Shown here in pieces: positions 1-10,200 of a DNA stretch of 64,000 bases. A program made the translations under genes and the position numbers. A model generated the notes under the pieces. It saw nothing but the letters and a program-made list of their open reading frames with translations. It was not told the origin of the DNA and did not search any database. The number at the start of each line of letters is the position of its first letter. Positions within the stretch are counted from its first letter, which is position 1. Source of the stretch: Peredibacter starrii (GTDB taxonomy: Bacteria; Bdellovibrionota; Bacteriovoracia; Bacteriovoracales; Bacteriovoracaceae); the NCBI RefSeq assembly GCF_034259205.1, contig NZ_CP139487.1:2852001-2916000 (forward strand), in the 5' to 3' direction.

Positions 1-1384
1 CTTTCCAGGTCACTCCCGGACCCGGATCCAAATCCATCACAATCTGATCGGGTCTCATATAGTTTTCCCAATGACTGTTCCATGCATGAATTTCAAAGGC
101 ATTTAGCTGAACTAATTCTTCCAGACCTCGCTTTGAATCAATGGATAGATAGATGCCCGGGCCCTTCTCTTCTTTAATGGGAAAGGTATTGAAAGCATCC
201 GGAACTTTTCCAGAGATATGTTTTTGGAAAAAGCACTGAGACTCACTTCCATTTGGACAACGAACAAGGGACAAAGGTCTGCCGGCCATATAAGGCAACA
301 TGACTTTTGAAACCGTCCGATAAAAATCAAGCACCTGTTGTTTTGTAATTTTCTCTTTTTTGAATAGGATTTTATCAGGAGAAGAAATCTCCTTTGCTAT
401 TTCTTTCACCACTTCCTGTGCCTCCTTGTCTACTCGCATTCCTTGAAACACGGGTGTGCGAAGAATGCCTTCATCCGTCCAATTCCCGAATGAAACTTCA
501 CAAAGTCTGATCGGTTTCACCCAATGAATATCTTTACCCTTGGGTGAATTTACATCAAACGGCGATTCTTCTTCTTCAATTGAAGAAAGGTCTTTTTTCA
601 TATCTCTTAAAGTCGCTGTATTAAAACCAGTTCCAACTCTTCCGACATAACGAAATTTCTTTTTCTCATACGTACCCAAAAGAAGAGCCCCGATCCCAGT
701 TCTGCCACCTTTGGGTTCGGTCCATCCCCCAATAACAAATTCTTGTCTCAGACTGCATTTGGTTTTCGCCCAAAAATCATTTCTCCCAGAGATATAAGGA
801 CTATCAGCGAGTTTTGAAACGATACCTTCAAGTCCTTCTTCACAGGAGATTTGATAAAAGTCTTCCCCGGCCCCATCAATATGTTCACTTAAATGAATAA
901 GTGGCGGAGCATCCTTAAGCAGTTGCGCCAGCATCTCTTTTCTTTCAAGCAGAGGTAAGTCGCGCAAATCTTTTCCATCTAAAAATAAAAGATCAAAAAC
1001 AAAGTACTGAAGGCTTAGATCATTCTTACTCTTGAGTGAATTTTGAAGTTTTTGAAAGTTACTCTTCCCCTGTTCATCCAAGGCAACAATTTCGCCATCA
1101 AAGATGGCATTCTGTGCAGGAAGTTGTTCAAGTGCATAAAGGATGTGCGGAAAAGTGTTACTCCAGTCGAGACCATTTCTGGTATAGAGGGTGCCTACTC
1201 CGTTCTTCAAATGAGTCTGAATCCGATACCCATCCAGTTTCATCTCATGAACCCAATGGGAGTCGCCGGCCGGAACTTCAGTCACAAGACGCGGAAGTTG
1301 AGGGGCCACAAAACCTGGCCACTTATCAGGGCCTAGCTTGCGGGCTTTTTTTTTGAGACCTTCTTTTTTGCCTTGGGAGCTTCT
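1..1384 (-). CDS. ligD: LigD ligase-polymerase region, partial (runs off left edge)
   Basis: This open frame encodes the ATP-dependent ligase and the start of the primase-polymerase of a bacterial NHEJ LigD, which fills and seals double-strand breaks with Ku. My own translation shows ligase motif I (HEMKLDGYR, adenylated Lys codon at 1238-1240), FDGEIVALDEQG, EGLEGIVSKL, the OB-fold stretch EFVIGGWTEPKGGRTG, then polymerase motifs KILFKKEKITKQQ, MLPYMAGRPLSLVRCP, CFFQKH and the catalytic MDLDPGPGV near the edge. The order PE-LIG-POL matches Pseudomonas-type LigD. The frame opens after a stop at 1385-1387 and has no ATG before motif I, where translation would already be too late. It lies in the -1 frame relative to the upstream phosphoesterase gene, so it is probably reached by frameshifting at the A9 run at 1346-1354, or the break is a mutation or assembly error. 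The 3' end is outside the window. Confidence 0.9.
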
Positions 1385-1875
1385 TCATATTCGTCGTGAT
1401 GTTTTATTAATAGCCAGTTCTTCTTGGTATCGTTTCGATAATGGGTTCGAACTAAAACAAATCCCCCATTGAGTTTATCGCCGTGGAGATGAAATTTTAA
1501 TTGCCCTTTCTCCAGGGCCTCATGGGGATCATCATCGTCACACTCCCAGGTTCCCTTGTCCCAAATGAAGACTTCTCCCGCGCCATATTCCCCTTCTGGA
1601 ATGGTTCCATGAAACTTGGCATACTCCATGGGATGATCTTCGGTTTGAACCGCAAGACGTTTATCTTGTGGATCAAGTGAAGGCCCCTTAGGAACTGCCC
1701 AGCTTTTTAGCACACCATCCATTTCGAGACGAAAATCATAATGAAGTCTTCGAGCATGATGTTCCTGAACCACAAATTTCAACTTCTTCCCCTTGGAAGC
1801 GGCTTTTTTCCCGGCCGGTTCCTTGGTCTTTTTAAAATCTCGTTTGGCATTATATTCTTTCAATGAACTCTTCAT
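1333..1875 (-). CDS. ligD: LigD 3'-phosphoesterase domain protein
   Basis: This 180-residue product matches the LigD phosphoesterase module, which trims 3'-phosphate or ribonucleoside ends before ligation. Visible family motifs are HHARRLHYDFRLE (metal-binding His and Asp), the WAVPKGPS segment, EDHP and FHGTIPEGEYGAG. The N terminus is Lys-rich, and so is the C-terminal tail, as in the linker that normally joins this domain to the ligase. The stop at 1333-1335 falls just after a run of nine A residues, and the ligase domain continues in the -1 frame. The ATG at 1875 lies 2 nt after the Ku stop codon, so ku and this gene are clearly cotranscribed. It may act alone or as the N terminus of a frameshifted full-length LigD. 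Confidence 0.88.
   Translation of the reverse strand: MKSSLKEYNAKRDFKKTKEPAGKKAASKGKKLKFVVQEHHARRLHYDFRLEMDGVLKSWAVPKGPSLDPQDKRLAVQTEDHPMEYAKFHGTIPEGEYGAGEVFIWDKGTWECDDDDPHEALEKGQLKFHLHGDKLNGGFVLVRTHYRNDTKKNWLLIKHHDEYEEAPKAKKKVSKKKPAS
1345..1354 (-). other. Putative -1 frameshift site (A9-G slippery run)
   Basis: In the phosphoesterase frame the codons read TCA AAA AAA AAG CCC, which contains the heptamer A AAA AAG, the same slippery sequence used in E. coli dnaX. A single -1 slip gives AAA AAA GCC CGC, exactly the frame of the ligase domain. The zero-frame stop follows four codons later (CCC GCA AGC TAG). No strong downstream stem-loop is obvious; only short GGCC repeats follow. Transcriptional slippage on A9, a real frameshift mutation or a homopolymer assembly error are the alternatives. 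Confidence 0.5.
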
Positions 1876-1877
1876 AT

Positions 1878-2762
1878 TTAACTCGCTCGTTTACGTGCGG
1901 TTTTCTTGGCGGTCTTTTTCTTTGATGCCGGTGCTGCCCTAGAAGAGGTAGACGACTTTGCCTTCTTCTTTTCTTCCAGCGATTTCTTCAATAGTGGCAT
2001 AAGGTCCACAACCACACCGGTATTTCCTTTCTCTGCCTTTGGAATCTCACCCAGATCAACTTCCTTACCTTCACCGGCCTCAATTTTAAGATTGATGATC
2101 TTCATGATGTCGTCATTGTAGGTGTCTTTATATTGTTCAGGTTTCCATTTACCAGTCATTCCATCAATCAACTCTTGGGCCATCTTAACTTCTTTTGCGG
2201 AAAACTTTGGTCGCTGGATATCACTTAGGTACTCAACCTCATCCACTTCCAGGACTTCATGTGAGAATCTTAGTATTTCCAGGATGAGATAATCACCTCG
2301 GGTCATGATCGCACCAAGATGTTGTTTGGTACGGATGATGACTTTAGCAATGGCAACTTTGCGGGATTTTTTCAGGGCCTCAGCAAGTAAGAAGTATCCC
2401 TTAATTCCGTTTTTCTGAGGAACGAGGTAATAAGGCTTCTCTAGAAACATAGGATCAATCTCTTCCAGATCAACGAAATCTTCGATATCGATCGTTTGAG
2501 TGGCCTTAGGATTAGCACGTTTGAAATCATCTTTATCGATGATAACGAACTGTCCTTTCTCATACTCATATCCCTTCACAATTCTGTTCCAGGGAACTTC
2601 CTTCCCATCCTTACCGCTAACTTTTTTATATTTAATCGGGGATAAATCTTTTCCATCTAACATGGAGAAATGCAGATCATTCCCTTCTTGCGCTTTTTGA
2701 AGAGAAACTGGAATGTTTAGTAGCCCAAAACTAATAGACCCTTTCCATATGCTTCCTGCCAT
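1878..2762 (-). CDS. ku: Ku homodimeric DNA end-binding protein
   Basis: This is a 294-residue bacterial Ku, which rings broken DNA ends and recruits LigD in non-homologous end joining. The opening SIWKGSISFGLLNIPVSL and the core (DKDDFKRANPKATQTIDIEDFVD, YYLVPQKNG in shorter pieces) are typical of the Ku beta-barrel family, and length is normal. The C-terminal tail is Lys/Arg/Ala rich (about residues 265-294), as in Ku proteins whose basic tail contacts DNA. The start is fixed by a strong GGAGGTGA Shine-Dalgarno 5 nt upstream. It is the first gene of a ku-ligD operon and is divergent from the oxidoreductase at 2939. Confidence 0.95.
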   Translation of the reverse strand: MAGSIWKGSISFGLLNIPVSLQKAQEGNDLHFSMLDGKDLSPIKYKKVSGKDGKEVPWNRIVKGYEYEKGQFVIIDKDDFKRANPKATQTIDIEDFVDLEEIDPMFLEKPYYLVPQKNGIKGYFLLAEALKKSRKVAIAKVIIRTKQHLGAIMTRGDYLILEILRFSHEVLEVDEVEYLSDIQRPKFSAKEVKMAQELIDGMTGKWKPEQYKDTYNDDIMKIINLKIEAGEGKEVDLGEIPKAEKGNTGVVVDLMPLLKKSLEEKKKAKSSTSSRAAPASKKKTAKKTARKRAS

Positions 2763-2938
2763 GATTCACCTCCGCGTGAATGATAAATCAATTTTAAGCA
2801 CCCTCGACCCTTCACTCAATTTGCAGAGATTACTTGTCAAACTTCCCCACGATGTGGACAGGTTCCCCAAGCAAAATAGTTTTAATAATTACTTATGAGT
2901 GGCACTCTGATTGCAAAATGAGCGCAGAAGGAGTTCCT

Positions 2939-4072
2939 ATGCTCATTGGCAAAACCAAGAAGAAAAAGATTCGCTACGCAGTAGTGGGACTTGGCTATAT
3001 TGCACAAGTTGCCGTGCTTCCTGCGTTTAGAAACGCTAGAAAGAATTCCAAGTTAGTTGCCCTGGTTTCCGGGGACAAAGAGAAACTTAAGCGTTTGGGC
3101 GAAAAGTATAAGATCGATAAATGCTACCTCTATTCTGAATTTGAAGACTGCCTTCGTTCGGGACTAGTGGACGCAGTCTATATCGCGACTCCCAATTTTT
3201 ATCATCGCAATATCATGGAAACTGCTGCCAAGTATGGCGTTCATGTCCTCTGTGAAAAGCCCATGGCAGTCACTACAGAAGATTGTCTTTCGATGATAAA
3301 TGAGGCGAACAAAAATAATATTCAACTCATGATTGCTTACCGTCTGCATTTTGAGGCGGCCAATCTTGAGGCAATTAAAATTGCTCAATCAAAACGATTA
3401 GGAGATTTAAAGATCTTCAATTCTGTCTTTACCATGCAGGTTAAGGATCACAATAATATCCGTCTCGAAGAAGCTGAGAAAGGTGGCGGCCCTCTCTACG
3501 ACATTGGTATCTATTGTATCAACGCTGCCCGATACCTCTTTAAATCAGAGCCGGTCGAGGTCTTCGCCATGTCGGCCCACAGTAAGGACTCGCGCTTCAA
3601 GAAAGTGGATGAGTTAGTGAGTTGTGTGATGAAGTTTCCGGATGATCGTCTTGCGACTTTCTCAATCAGCTTTGGGGCCTTTGCCAGTGCTGACTATGAT
3701 CTCATTGGAACAAAAGGGCGTCTTCGTTTAGAGAAAGGCTACGAGTACTCGACCTCTATGGCCCTCAAGATTTACGAAGAGAAAAAAATCATCACTAAAA
3801 AATACCCGAAGCGAGATCAGTTTGCACCAGAGCTCATTTACTTCTCTGAATGTATTCAGAAAAAAAGAAGGCCCGAACCTTCCGGTGAAGAAGGCCTGGC
3901 CGATATCAAGATCATCGAAGCACTTCTCCTCTCGATTGATTTGGGATCTCCAATCATGTTGGATGAAATCAACAAGAAGACTCGTCCATCTGAACAACAG
4001 AAAATCACCCGTCCTTCCTTTGCAAAGCCGAGACTCTTTAATGTCGTAGGTCCTGGAGGAGAAAAACATTAA
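2939..4072 (+). CDS. Gfo/Idh/MocA family NAD(P)-dependent oxidoreductase
   Basis: The N terminus carries a Rossmann signature (VVGLGYIAQVAVLPAF) and the family motif CEKPMAVT around residue 105, followed by a C-terminal alpha/beta domain with GGGPLYDIGIYCINAARYLF. Such enzymes oxidise or reduce sugars and related polyols with a nicotinamide cofactor; the substrate here cannot be read from sequence. The best start is the ATG at 2939, preceded by AGAAGGAG at ideal spacing, giving about 377 residues. An upstream in-frame ATG at 2834 lacks such a site. It is the first of three closely spaced plus-strand genes. Confidence 0.85.
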   Translation: MLIGKTKKKKIRYAVVGLGYIAQVAVLPAFRNARKNSKLVALVSGDKEKLKRLGEKYKIDKCYLYSEFEDCLRSGLVDAVYIATPNFYHRNIMETAAKYGVHVLCEKPMAVTTEDCLSMINEANKNNIQLMIAYRLHFEAANLEAIKIAQSKRLGDLKIFNSVFTMQVKDHNNIRLEEAEKGGGPLYDIGIYCINAARYLFKSEPVEVFAMSAHSKDSRFKKVDELVSCVMKFPDDRLATFSISFGAFASADYDLIGTKGRLRLEKGYEYSTSMALKIYEEKKIITKKYPKRDQFAPELIYFSECIQKKRRPEPSGEEGLADIKIIEALLLSIDLGSPIMLDEINKKTRPSEQQKITRPSFAKPRLFNVVGPGGEKH

Positions 4073-4086
4073 ACAAGGAGGTTTAC

Positions 4087-4737
4087 ATGTTTGAAGTTGT
4101 TGAAAAGTTTTTACATCGAAGATTCCTTCCTAAACATACATCTTTAGAGCCCAAGGCCCTTTCTGGTACTCATGTTGCAATTCTCGCCACTGATGGGTTT
4201 GAGCAGTCCGAATTGTTTCTCCCGAAAGAGGCCCTTGAACGTGCCGGTGCAGTTACTCATGTCGTTTCCTTACAAAAAGGAAAGATCAAAGGCTGGAACC
4301 ATACCAACTGGGGTAAAACCATTGATGTGGATATGACTGTACGTGAAGCTTGGTCAATGGAGTTTGATTTTCTTCTTCTTCCAGGTGGAGTCATCAATCC
4401 TGATAAATTACGCGAGAACGCAGAGGCCGTGGCATTCACAATGTCTTTCGTAAATAAACACCGTCCGATTGCGGCCATTTGTCACGGGCCTCAATTATTG
4501 ATCGAGACTGGTGGTCTTAAAGGAAGAACTGTCACTTCCTATCCTTCGATCAAAACAGATATTGAAAATGCGGGGGGACACTGGATTAATGAGAAGGTCG
4601 TCATCGATCACCGATTTATTACAAGTCAGCGTCCATCAGATATTCCGGCCTTCAACGATGCGATGATCAGAGAATTTTCTGAGCATAAGATTCATCATTT
4701 ACTACCAGATACAGAGGGATACGCCTCGACATTATAA
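4087..4737 (+). CDS. DJ-1/PfpI family glutamine amidotransferase-like protein
   Basis: This 216-residue protein has the flavodoxin-like DJ-1/PfpI core: THVAILATDGFEQSE with a conserved Glu near residue 39, LLLPGGV, and the nucleophile elbow AAICHGPQLL with Cys132 and His133. Members are stress-associated proteases, glyoxalases or deglycases. The roughly 30 residues before the core are an unusual N-terminal extension without an obvious signal peptide. The ATG follows AAGGAGG and lies 14 nt after the oxidoreductase stop, so the two are cotranscribed. Confidence 0.85.
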   Translation: MFEVVEKFLHRRFLPKHTSLEPKALSGTHVAILATDGFEQSELFLPKEALERAGAVTHVVSLQKGKIKGWNHTNWGKTIDVDMTVREAWSMEFDFLLLPGGVINPDKLRENAEAVAFTMSFVNKHRPIAAICHGPQLLIETGGLKGRTVTSYPSIKTDIENAGGHWINEKVVIDHRFITSQRPSDIPAFNDAMIREFSEHKIHHLLPDTEGYASTL

Positions 4738-4749
4738 ATAGGAGATCCA

Positions 4750-5187
4750 ATGAAGGGCCTCGCACTTGTTCTAACCGTTATTTCAATTTCGGCCCACGCC
4801 GTTGTGCCTGATACAATTGCCCTCTCCATGGTCCCTAGAGGCAAAGTGGATCTGCAACAAGGTCGGGACTTCACCATCAAGTCTCTTGCCGGAACTAAAA
4901 TCAAAATCGAATTTAGAAGAAATGGGAGTTTTGAAGAGGCATCAGGTGACAATCTCAATAAGGGAGATGAGCTTGAGCCTGGTGAGGGAATGATATCGCT
5001 TAGCTCGGCTGCGCAAAAGCTTCAAGAAAGTGGAGTAAAACCTGAGGGACATTGGTCTTTGGAGAAGGATCCAAAACTAGGATGGATTTACGAAATGAAT
5101 CACCAACACATCATTGACGCCAAAACTGGTAAATCAATTAGTGATACTGATTCTCCGAAGACGGTTCAGCTTGGCGATGCTCCATAG
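4750..5187 (+). CDS. Small secreted protein of unknown function
   Basis: The 145-residue product starts with a typical Sec signal peptide (hydrophobic ALVLTVISISAHA, cleavage likely after residue 17). The mature part, about 128 residues, is mixed charged and has no Cys. I recognise no family. AGGAGATCC precedes the ATG, which is 12 nt after the PfpI-like gene, so it is the last gene of the plus-strand operon. Its last 50 nt overlap, tail to tail, the end of the kinase gene on the minus strand. Confidence 0.7.
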   Translation: MKGLALVLTVISISAHAVVPDTIALSMVPRGKVDLQQGRDFTIKSLAGTKIKIEFRRNGSFEEASGDNLNKGDELEPGEGMISLSSAAQKLQESGVKPEGHWSLEKDPKLGWIYEMNHQHIIDAKTGKSISDTDSPKTVQLGDAP

Positions 5188-7246
5188 CTTCGTTCACATC
5201 TTTTGGTAAAATCACTTTAAAAGTCGTGCCCTCTTCAGGAATCGACTTAACTTCAATTCGGCCCATGTGACCTTCGACAATTTGTTTTACAATGAAAAGT
5301 CCTAGTCCTAAACCACTTACACTTTCATTTGTCGTGGCCCGCTCAAAGCGCTCAAAGATCGTTTTGAGTTTATGCTCAGGAATTCCCTTACCATGATCTT
5401 TAACCGTGATAATGACCTCATCATCCAGCTCTTCCATTTTTAACTCCACCACCCCCGGAGCGTATTTAATGGTATTGGTAAGAAGATTTGTGATCACTTG
5501 CTCGATTCGGATTTTGTCCCAAACCACAGGGATATTTTCACCTAGGTTCATTTCCAATGAACAACCTGAGTTTTGAAGAATTTCTTTATGCCTCTCGTAG
5601 ACCTCTTTAACCACATCCTGCGCGTTCATTTCTTCAAAGTTGAAGGTAAAACGACCCGACTGAATGCGAGAAACATCTAAAAGGATTTGAACCAGGTTAA
5701 TTAAACGATCGACCTGTTTCACAGAAGCGTCTACCGACTTTGTGAAACGATCCATTGGAAATTGACCATCTTTGGCCGCAAGCAGAGTTTTGCGAACCAT
5801 CTGTAGCTGAAGTTTTAGAGAAGTAATCGGAGTATTTAATTCATGAGACGCGATTGAAAGAAACTCATTACGCACTTCAATCGCCTCTTGAGAGATGCGG
5901 TAAAGCTTAGAATTTTCAAAGGCCAGCGAAACACGTTTAGCCAGTTCTTCCGCTGTATCGATAAAATACTGATCATAAATCATACGATTCCCTGAAACCG
6001 CAAAAGTTAATGCGCCCAGGACTTTACCATGAAGTTTAAGAGGCACGACTAAGGCAGCAGTTGCTGCAAGTTCGGTCGAAAGCTGCTTTTGTTCCTCGTC
6101 GATAGAGGTATTTTGAATGAGCTCTTGATCAATGTCATTAAAGACAATGTACTGACCAGTTTTAATGACCTTGGCAGCACCAACTTCACTATCGGCCCGA
6201 CAGAGGTATTTATCGTGAAGTTTAACCGCAATTTGCTGTTTTTGCGGATCCTTATGAGTGATCACGAGATTTTCTAATTGGCCATTTTCGCCCACGATAT
6301 CAAAGGCACACCAATCGGCCAGATACGGTACAGCAAGTTTAGTAATGGATTGAAGTGTTAAACGATAATCAAGAGTCGAAACCAGTAACTCACCGGCGTT
6401 AGCAAGAAACTTCTGCATTTCTTCTTCACGTTTTCGATCTTCAATATCCGTGGCAGTTCCCAACCAGGAACTAATTTCTTTTGGATTAAAATAACGTTCC
6501 GCTTGAATACGAACGAGGTGCCAGCGGAATTCCCCTTTGTGATTAAGGATACGGCATTCTGTGACCAATGCATCAGTTCCATCTCTAAAGAGATTCATGA
6601 GTTCTTGCAAATCATCCGGATGGATAACATCTTTCCAGGCAAGTCCCTCACTCTTTTCAGCACTTAATCCCGTGTATTCGTACCATACCTTATTGAAGTA
6701 TTCGTACTCACCATTAGGAAGTAACCGGAAAACAATTTGTGGAATCGAATCGGCGAGATATTGATAACGGCGAAGATTCTCCATCTCCATGCGATCAATT
6801 TTCTCTGCATGGGCCTTCTGCTCATTTTCATGAAGCTTTTGTGCCTGATCTTTAATGAGCTGATTCTTACGAAAGATATCAACGAAGATCGCAACCTTCG
6901 ATCTTAGAATATATGGATCAAAGGGCTTCAAAAGATAATCAATCGCACCGACACCATAACCTTGGTAAACATATTGCTCATCCTGACTCACGGCCGACAT
7001 AAAGATAATAGGAATATCCTTACTCTTCTCTCGGGTCTTAATGATAGAGGCCGTTTCAAAGCCGTTCATTCCCGGCATTTGAACATCCAGTAGAATGACG
7101 GCAAATTCCATCTGTAGAAGATGTTTTAAGGCATCATTGCCCGAGCTCGAGGTCACCACATTGTAGTTAGGCGAATTCAAAACAGCTTGAACCGCCATAA
7201 CACCTTCGGGCCTATCATCAACGACCAGGATATTTACTTTTTTCAT
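5138..7246 (-). CDS. Response-regulator/PAS/GAF hybrid histidine kinase
   Basis: From the ATG at 7246 the protein is about 702 residues and soluble. Domains in order are receiver ([12 protein letters not shown]; phospho-acceptor Asp about 54 in LLDVQMP; Lys in LLKPFD), a coiled linker, PAS (about 160-275, ending [10 protein letters not shown]), GAF (about 290-445), HisKA with the phosphorylated His about 468 in [13 protein letters not shown], and HATPase with [13 protein letters not shown] receiver at the N terminus suggests it takes phosphate from another kinase. The chosen ATG overlaps the TGA of the giant kinase gene upstream as ATGA, which argues for translational coupling and for phosphotransfer from that kinase. 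An upstream in-frame ATG at 7282 has no good ribosome site. Confidence 0.88.
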   Translation of the reverse strand: MKKVNILVVDDRPEGVMAVQAVLNSPNYNVVTSSSGNDALKHLLQMEFAVILLDVQMPGMNGFETASIIKTREKSKDIPIIFMSAVSQDEQYVYQGYGVGAIDYLLKPFDPYILRSKVAIFVDIFRKNQLIKDQAQKLHENEQKAHAEKIDRMEMENLRRYQYLADSIPQIVFRLLPNGEYEYFNKVWYEYTGLSAEKSEGLAWKDVIHPDDLQELMNLFRDGTDALVTECRILNHKGEFRWHLVRIQAERYFNPKEISSWLGTATDIEDRKREEEMQKFLANAGELLVSTLDYRLTLQSITKLAVPYLADWCAFDIVGENGQLENLVITHKDPQKQQIAVKLHDKYLCRADSEVGAAKVIKTGQYIVFNDIDQELIQNTSIDEEQKQLSTELAATAALVVPLKLHGKVLGALTFAVSGNRMIYDQYFIDTAEELAKRVSLAFENSKLYRISQEAIEVRNEFLSIASHELNTPITSLKLQLQMVRKTLLAAKDGQFPMDRFTKSVDASVKQVDRLINLVQILLDVSRIQSGRFTFNFEEMNAQDVVKEVYERHKEILQNSGCSLEMNLGENIPVVWDKIRIEQVITNLLTNTIKYAPGVVELKMEELDDEVIITVKDHGKGIPEHKLKTIFERFERATTNESVSGLGLGLFIVKQIVEGHMGRIEVKSIPEEGTTFKVILPKDVNEAMEHRQAEPSSENQYH

Positions 7247-10200
7247 TGCCCCAAGCTTACTGAAGGATTTTTCTTCATCCATTTATGCATGATGGCCAGG
7301 AGATTATCCGTGTCCACCGGCTTCGTAATATAATCTGTCGCTCCTGCTTCAAGACACTTCTCACGATCTCCCTTCATCGCTTTTGCAGTGAGGGTGATAA
7401 TTGGAAGATCTTTGAACTCCTGCATTGTGCGAATCTCTTGAGTGGCCTCAATTCCACCCATCTCAGGCATCATGATATCCATCAGGATCACATCTACATC
7501 TGGATTCTCTTTTAATTTTTCAATCCCGGCGCGACCATTATCAGCATAAAGAACTTCCATACCGCGTCTCTCTAGAATGACCGTAATGGCAAAGATGTTT
7601 CTCATGTCGTCATCAATCACCAGAACCTTCTTATCATTGAAATCTGCATTTACAGGTAGTACTGGGGCCTCTTCAATGATCTCTACTTTTTCAGGCAAAG
7701 TTTCAATAGGAACACCTTCTTGACCACGGTAATGCACTGGTAGATAGAGTGTGAATGTACTTCCAACTCCGGGTGTACTCTGCACTTCAATGCTACCACC
7801 AAGGAGTCGAGCAATTTGACGGCTGATTGTTAGACCCAAACCAGTCCCACCATACTTACGGTTTGTCGTACCGTCGGCCTGCTGGAAGGCCTCAAAAATC
7901 AGGCTCTGCTTTTCTTTCGGGATACCAATTCCCGTATCAGTTACAGCAAACACCAGTGCCTGCTCACCTTTTACGTTGGCCTGATGAATTTTCAAAGTCA
8001 CCTTACCGTGCTCAGTAAACTTAAAGGCATTAGAAAGAAGATTTTTAAGAATCTGCTGAACTCTCGTTACATCGGTATTCACCACGAGAGTTTTAACTTC
8101 ATCTGTGGCGTCAATCACGAAGCCAATGCCTTTGTGATTTGCAACCGGACGGAAGCTATGCTCGAGGTACTCAGAAATCTCCGGCACTCTCACATCACGA
8201 GGAACGATTGGCATTTTCCCTGCTTCAACTTTCGAAAGATCCAGGATTTCATTAATCAATGCAAGAAGATCACACCCCGAAGAATAGATTGTTTGAGCGA
8301 ACTTCACTTGCTCATCTGTCATATTCGTTTCACGGTTCTCAGATAACATCTTAGATAAAATTAACAAGCTATTCAGCGGAGTTCTAAGCTCGTGGGACAT
8401 ATTGGCCAGGAACTCGGACTTATATTTTGAGATAAGTGAAAGCTGCTCGGCCTTCTCTTCCACTGAGTGAGAGGCAAGCTCCACTTCCTGGTTCTTAATT
8501 TCAAGAAGTTTCGCTTTTTCTTCAAGTTCTTTTGCTTGAGCTTCAAGTTCAGAGTTCGACTTCTTAAGTTCAATAAGAAGTTCTTCTGTTCTCATTGAAG
8601 AAGCGATCATGTTCAATACTACCCCGATACTTGTCACAAGCTGATCAAGGAAGTTGAGGTAGTTATGTGAGAATGAATGGATCGAAGCAAGTTCAATCAC
8701 GGCCTTCACTTCACCCTCGAACAGAATTGGAAGTACAATGATATTTACTGGCTTCGTTTCACCTAAGCTTGATGCCACATAGACATAATCATTTGGTGCT
8801 TTATTTACCAGAATCTTTTTCTTTTCAAATGCACATTGTCCGACCAGGCTTTCGCGTAATTTATAGTGGTTTTGGAAGTTTTTCCTTTCAGTGAAAGCAT
8901 AGCTCGCAATCATTGAAAGAATTGGTTCTGGTTTATTGTCCTGATCCATCAGGAAGAACGTACCTTGTTGGGCATCCACAAGCGGAGTCAACTCAGACAT
9001 AATCAGCTGGGCCACAGAGCTTATTGATCTCTGACCTTGCATCATACTCGCAAATTTAGCGAGGTTTGTTTTTAACCAGTCTTGCTCGTGGTTCTTATCA
9101 GTTGTATCTTTCAAGTTACCAATCATCTGGTTAATATTATCTTTTAGGGCAGCAACCTCACCCTGAGCTTCTACGGTAATTGATCGAGTTAAATCCCCTT
9201 CCGTCACCGCAGTTGATACTTCAGCAATGGCACGGATCTGAGTTGTTAGATTTCCGGCAAGTTGGTTCACGTTGTCAGTCAAATCTTTCCAAGTACCGGC
9301 CGCACCTGGAACTTTCGCTTGTCCACCCAGTTTACCTTCAATACCTACTTCTCTCGCAGTGGTTGTTACCTGATCCGCAAAAGTTCGAAGAGTGTCAGTC
9401 ATGCTGTTAATTGTTTCAGCAAGGGCCGCCACTTCCCCTTTCGCTTCAAGTACGAATTTCTGGTTCAGGTCACCATTTGCGACCGCGGTCACAACTTTTA
9501 CGATACCTCGCACTTGCTTAGTAAGGTTAGATGCCATGAAATTCACGTTATCAGTTAAATCTTTCCAAGTACCGGCCACACCAGGCACACGCGCCTGTGC
9601 TCCAAGTTTACCTTCGATACCTACCTCACGAGCAACCGTCGACACCTGATCCGCAAATGTTCTAAGAGTGTCGGTCATGTTGTTGATCGTCTCCGCAAGG
9701 GCCGCAACTTCACCTTTGGCTTCAAGAACGAATTTCTGGTTCAAGTCACCGTTTGCTACCGCGGTCACAACCTTCACGATACCTCGCACTTGCTTAGTGA
9801 GGTTACCGGCCATGAAGTTCACGTTATCAGTCAGGTCTTTCCAAGTACCAGACACACCTTTTACGTCTGCCTGACCACCTAGTTTTCCTTCGGTACCCAC
9901 TTCTTTCGCCACTCGAGTTACCTCGGCGGCAAATGAGTTCAGCTGATCCACCATGGTATTGATGGTATTTTTAAGTTCGAGGATCTCGCCCTTGGCATCA
10001 ACCGTAATTTTTTGTGATAAGTCACCTTGGGCCACCGCAGTCGTCACCTTGGCGATGTTACGAACTTGCGCAGTCAGGTTACCAGCTAGTGAGTTCACAT
10101 TATCAGTAAGATCTTTCCAAGTACCCGACACGCCTTTCACTTCAGCTTGTCCACCCAGACGACCTTCTGTACCCACTTCTTTCGCCACACGAGTTACCTC

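Noticed and set aside
1036-1356. Plus-strand open frames opposite the ligase domain
   Set aside because: They are shadows of the conserved LigD coding sequence on the minus strand.
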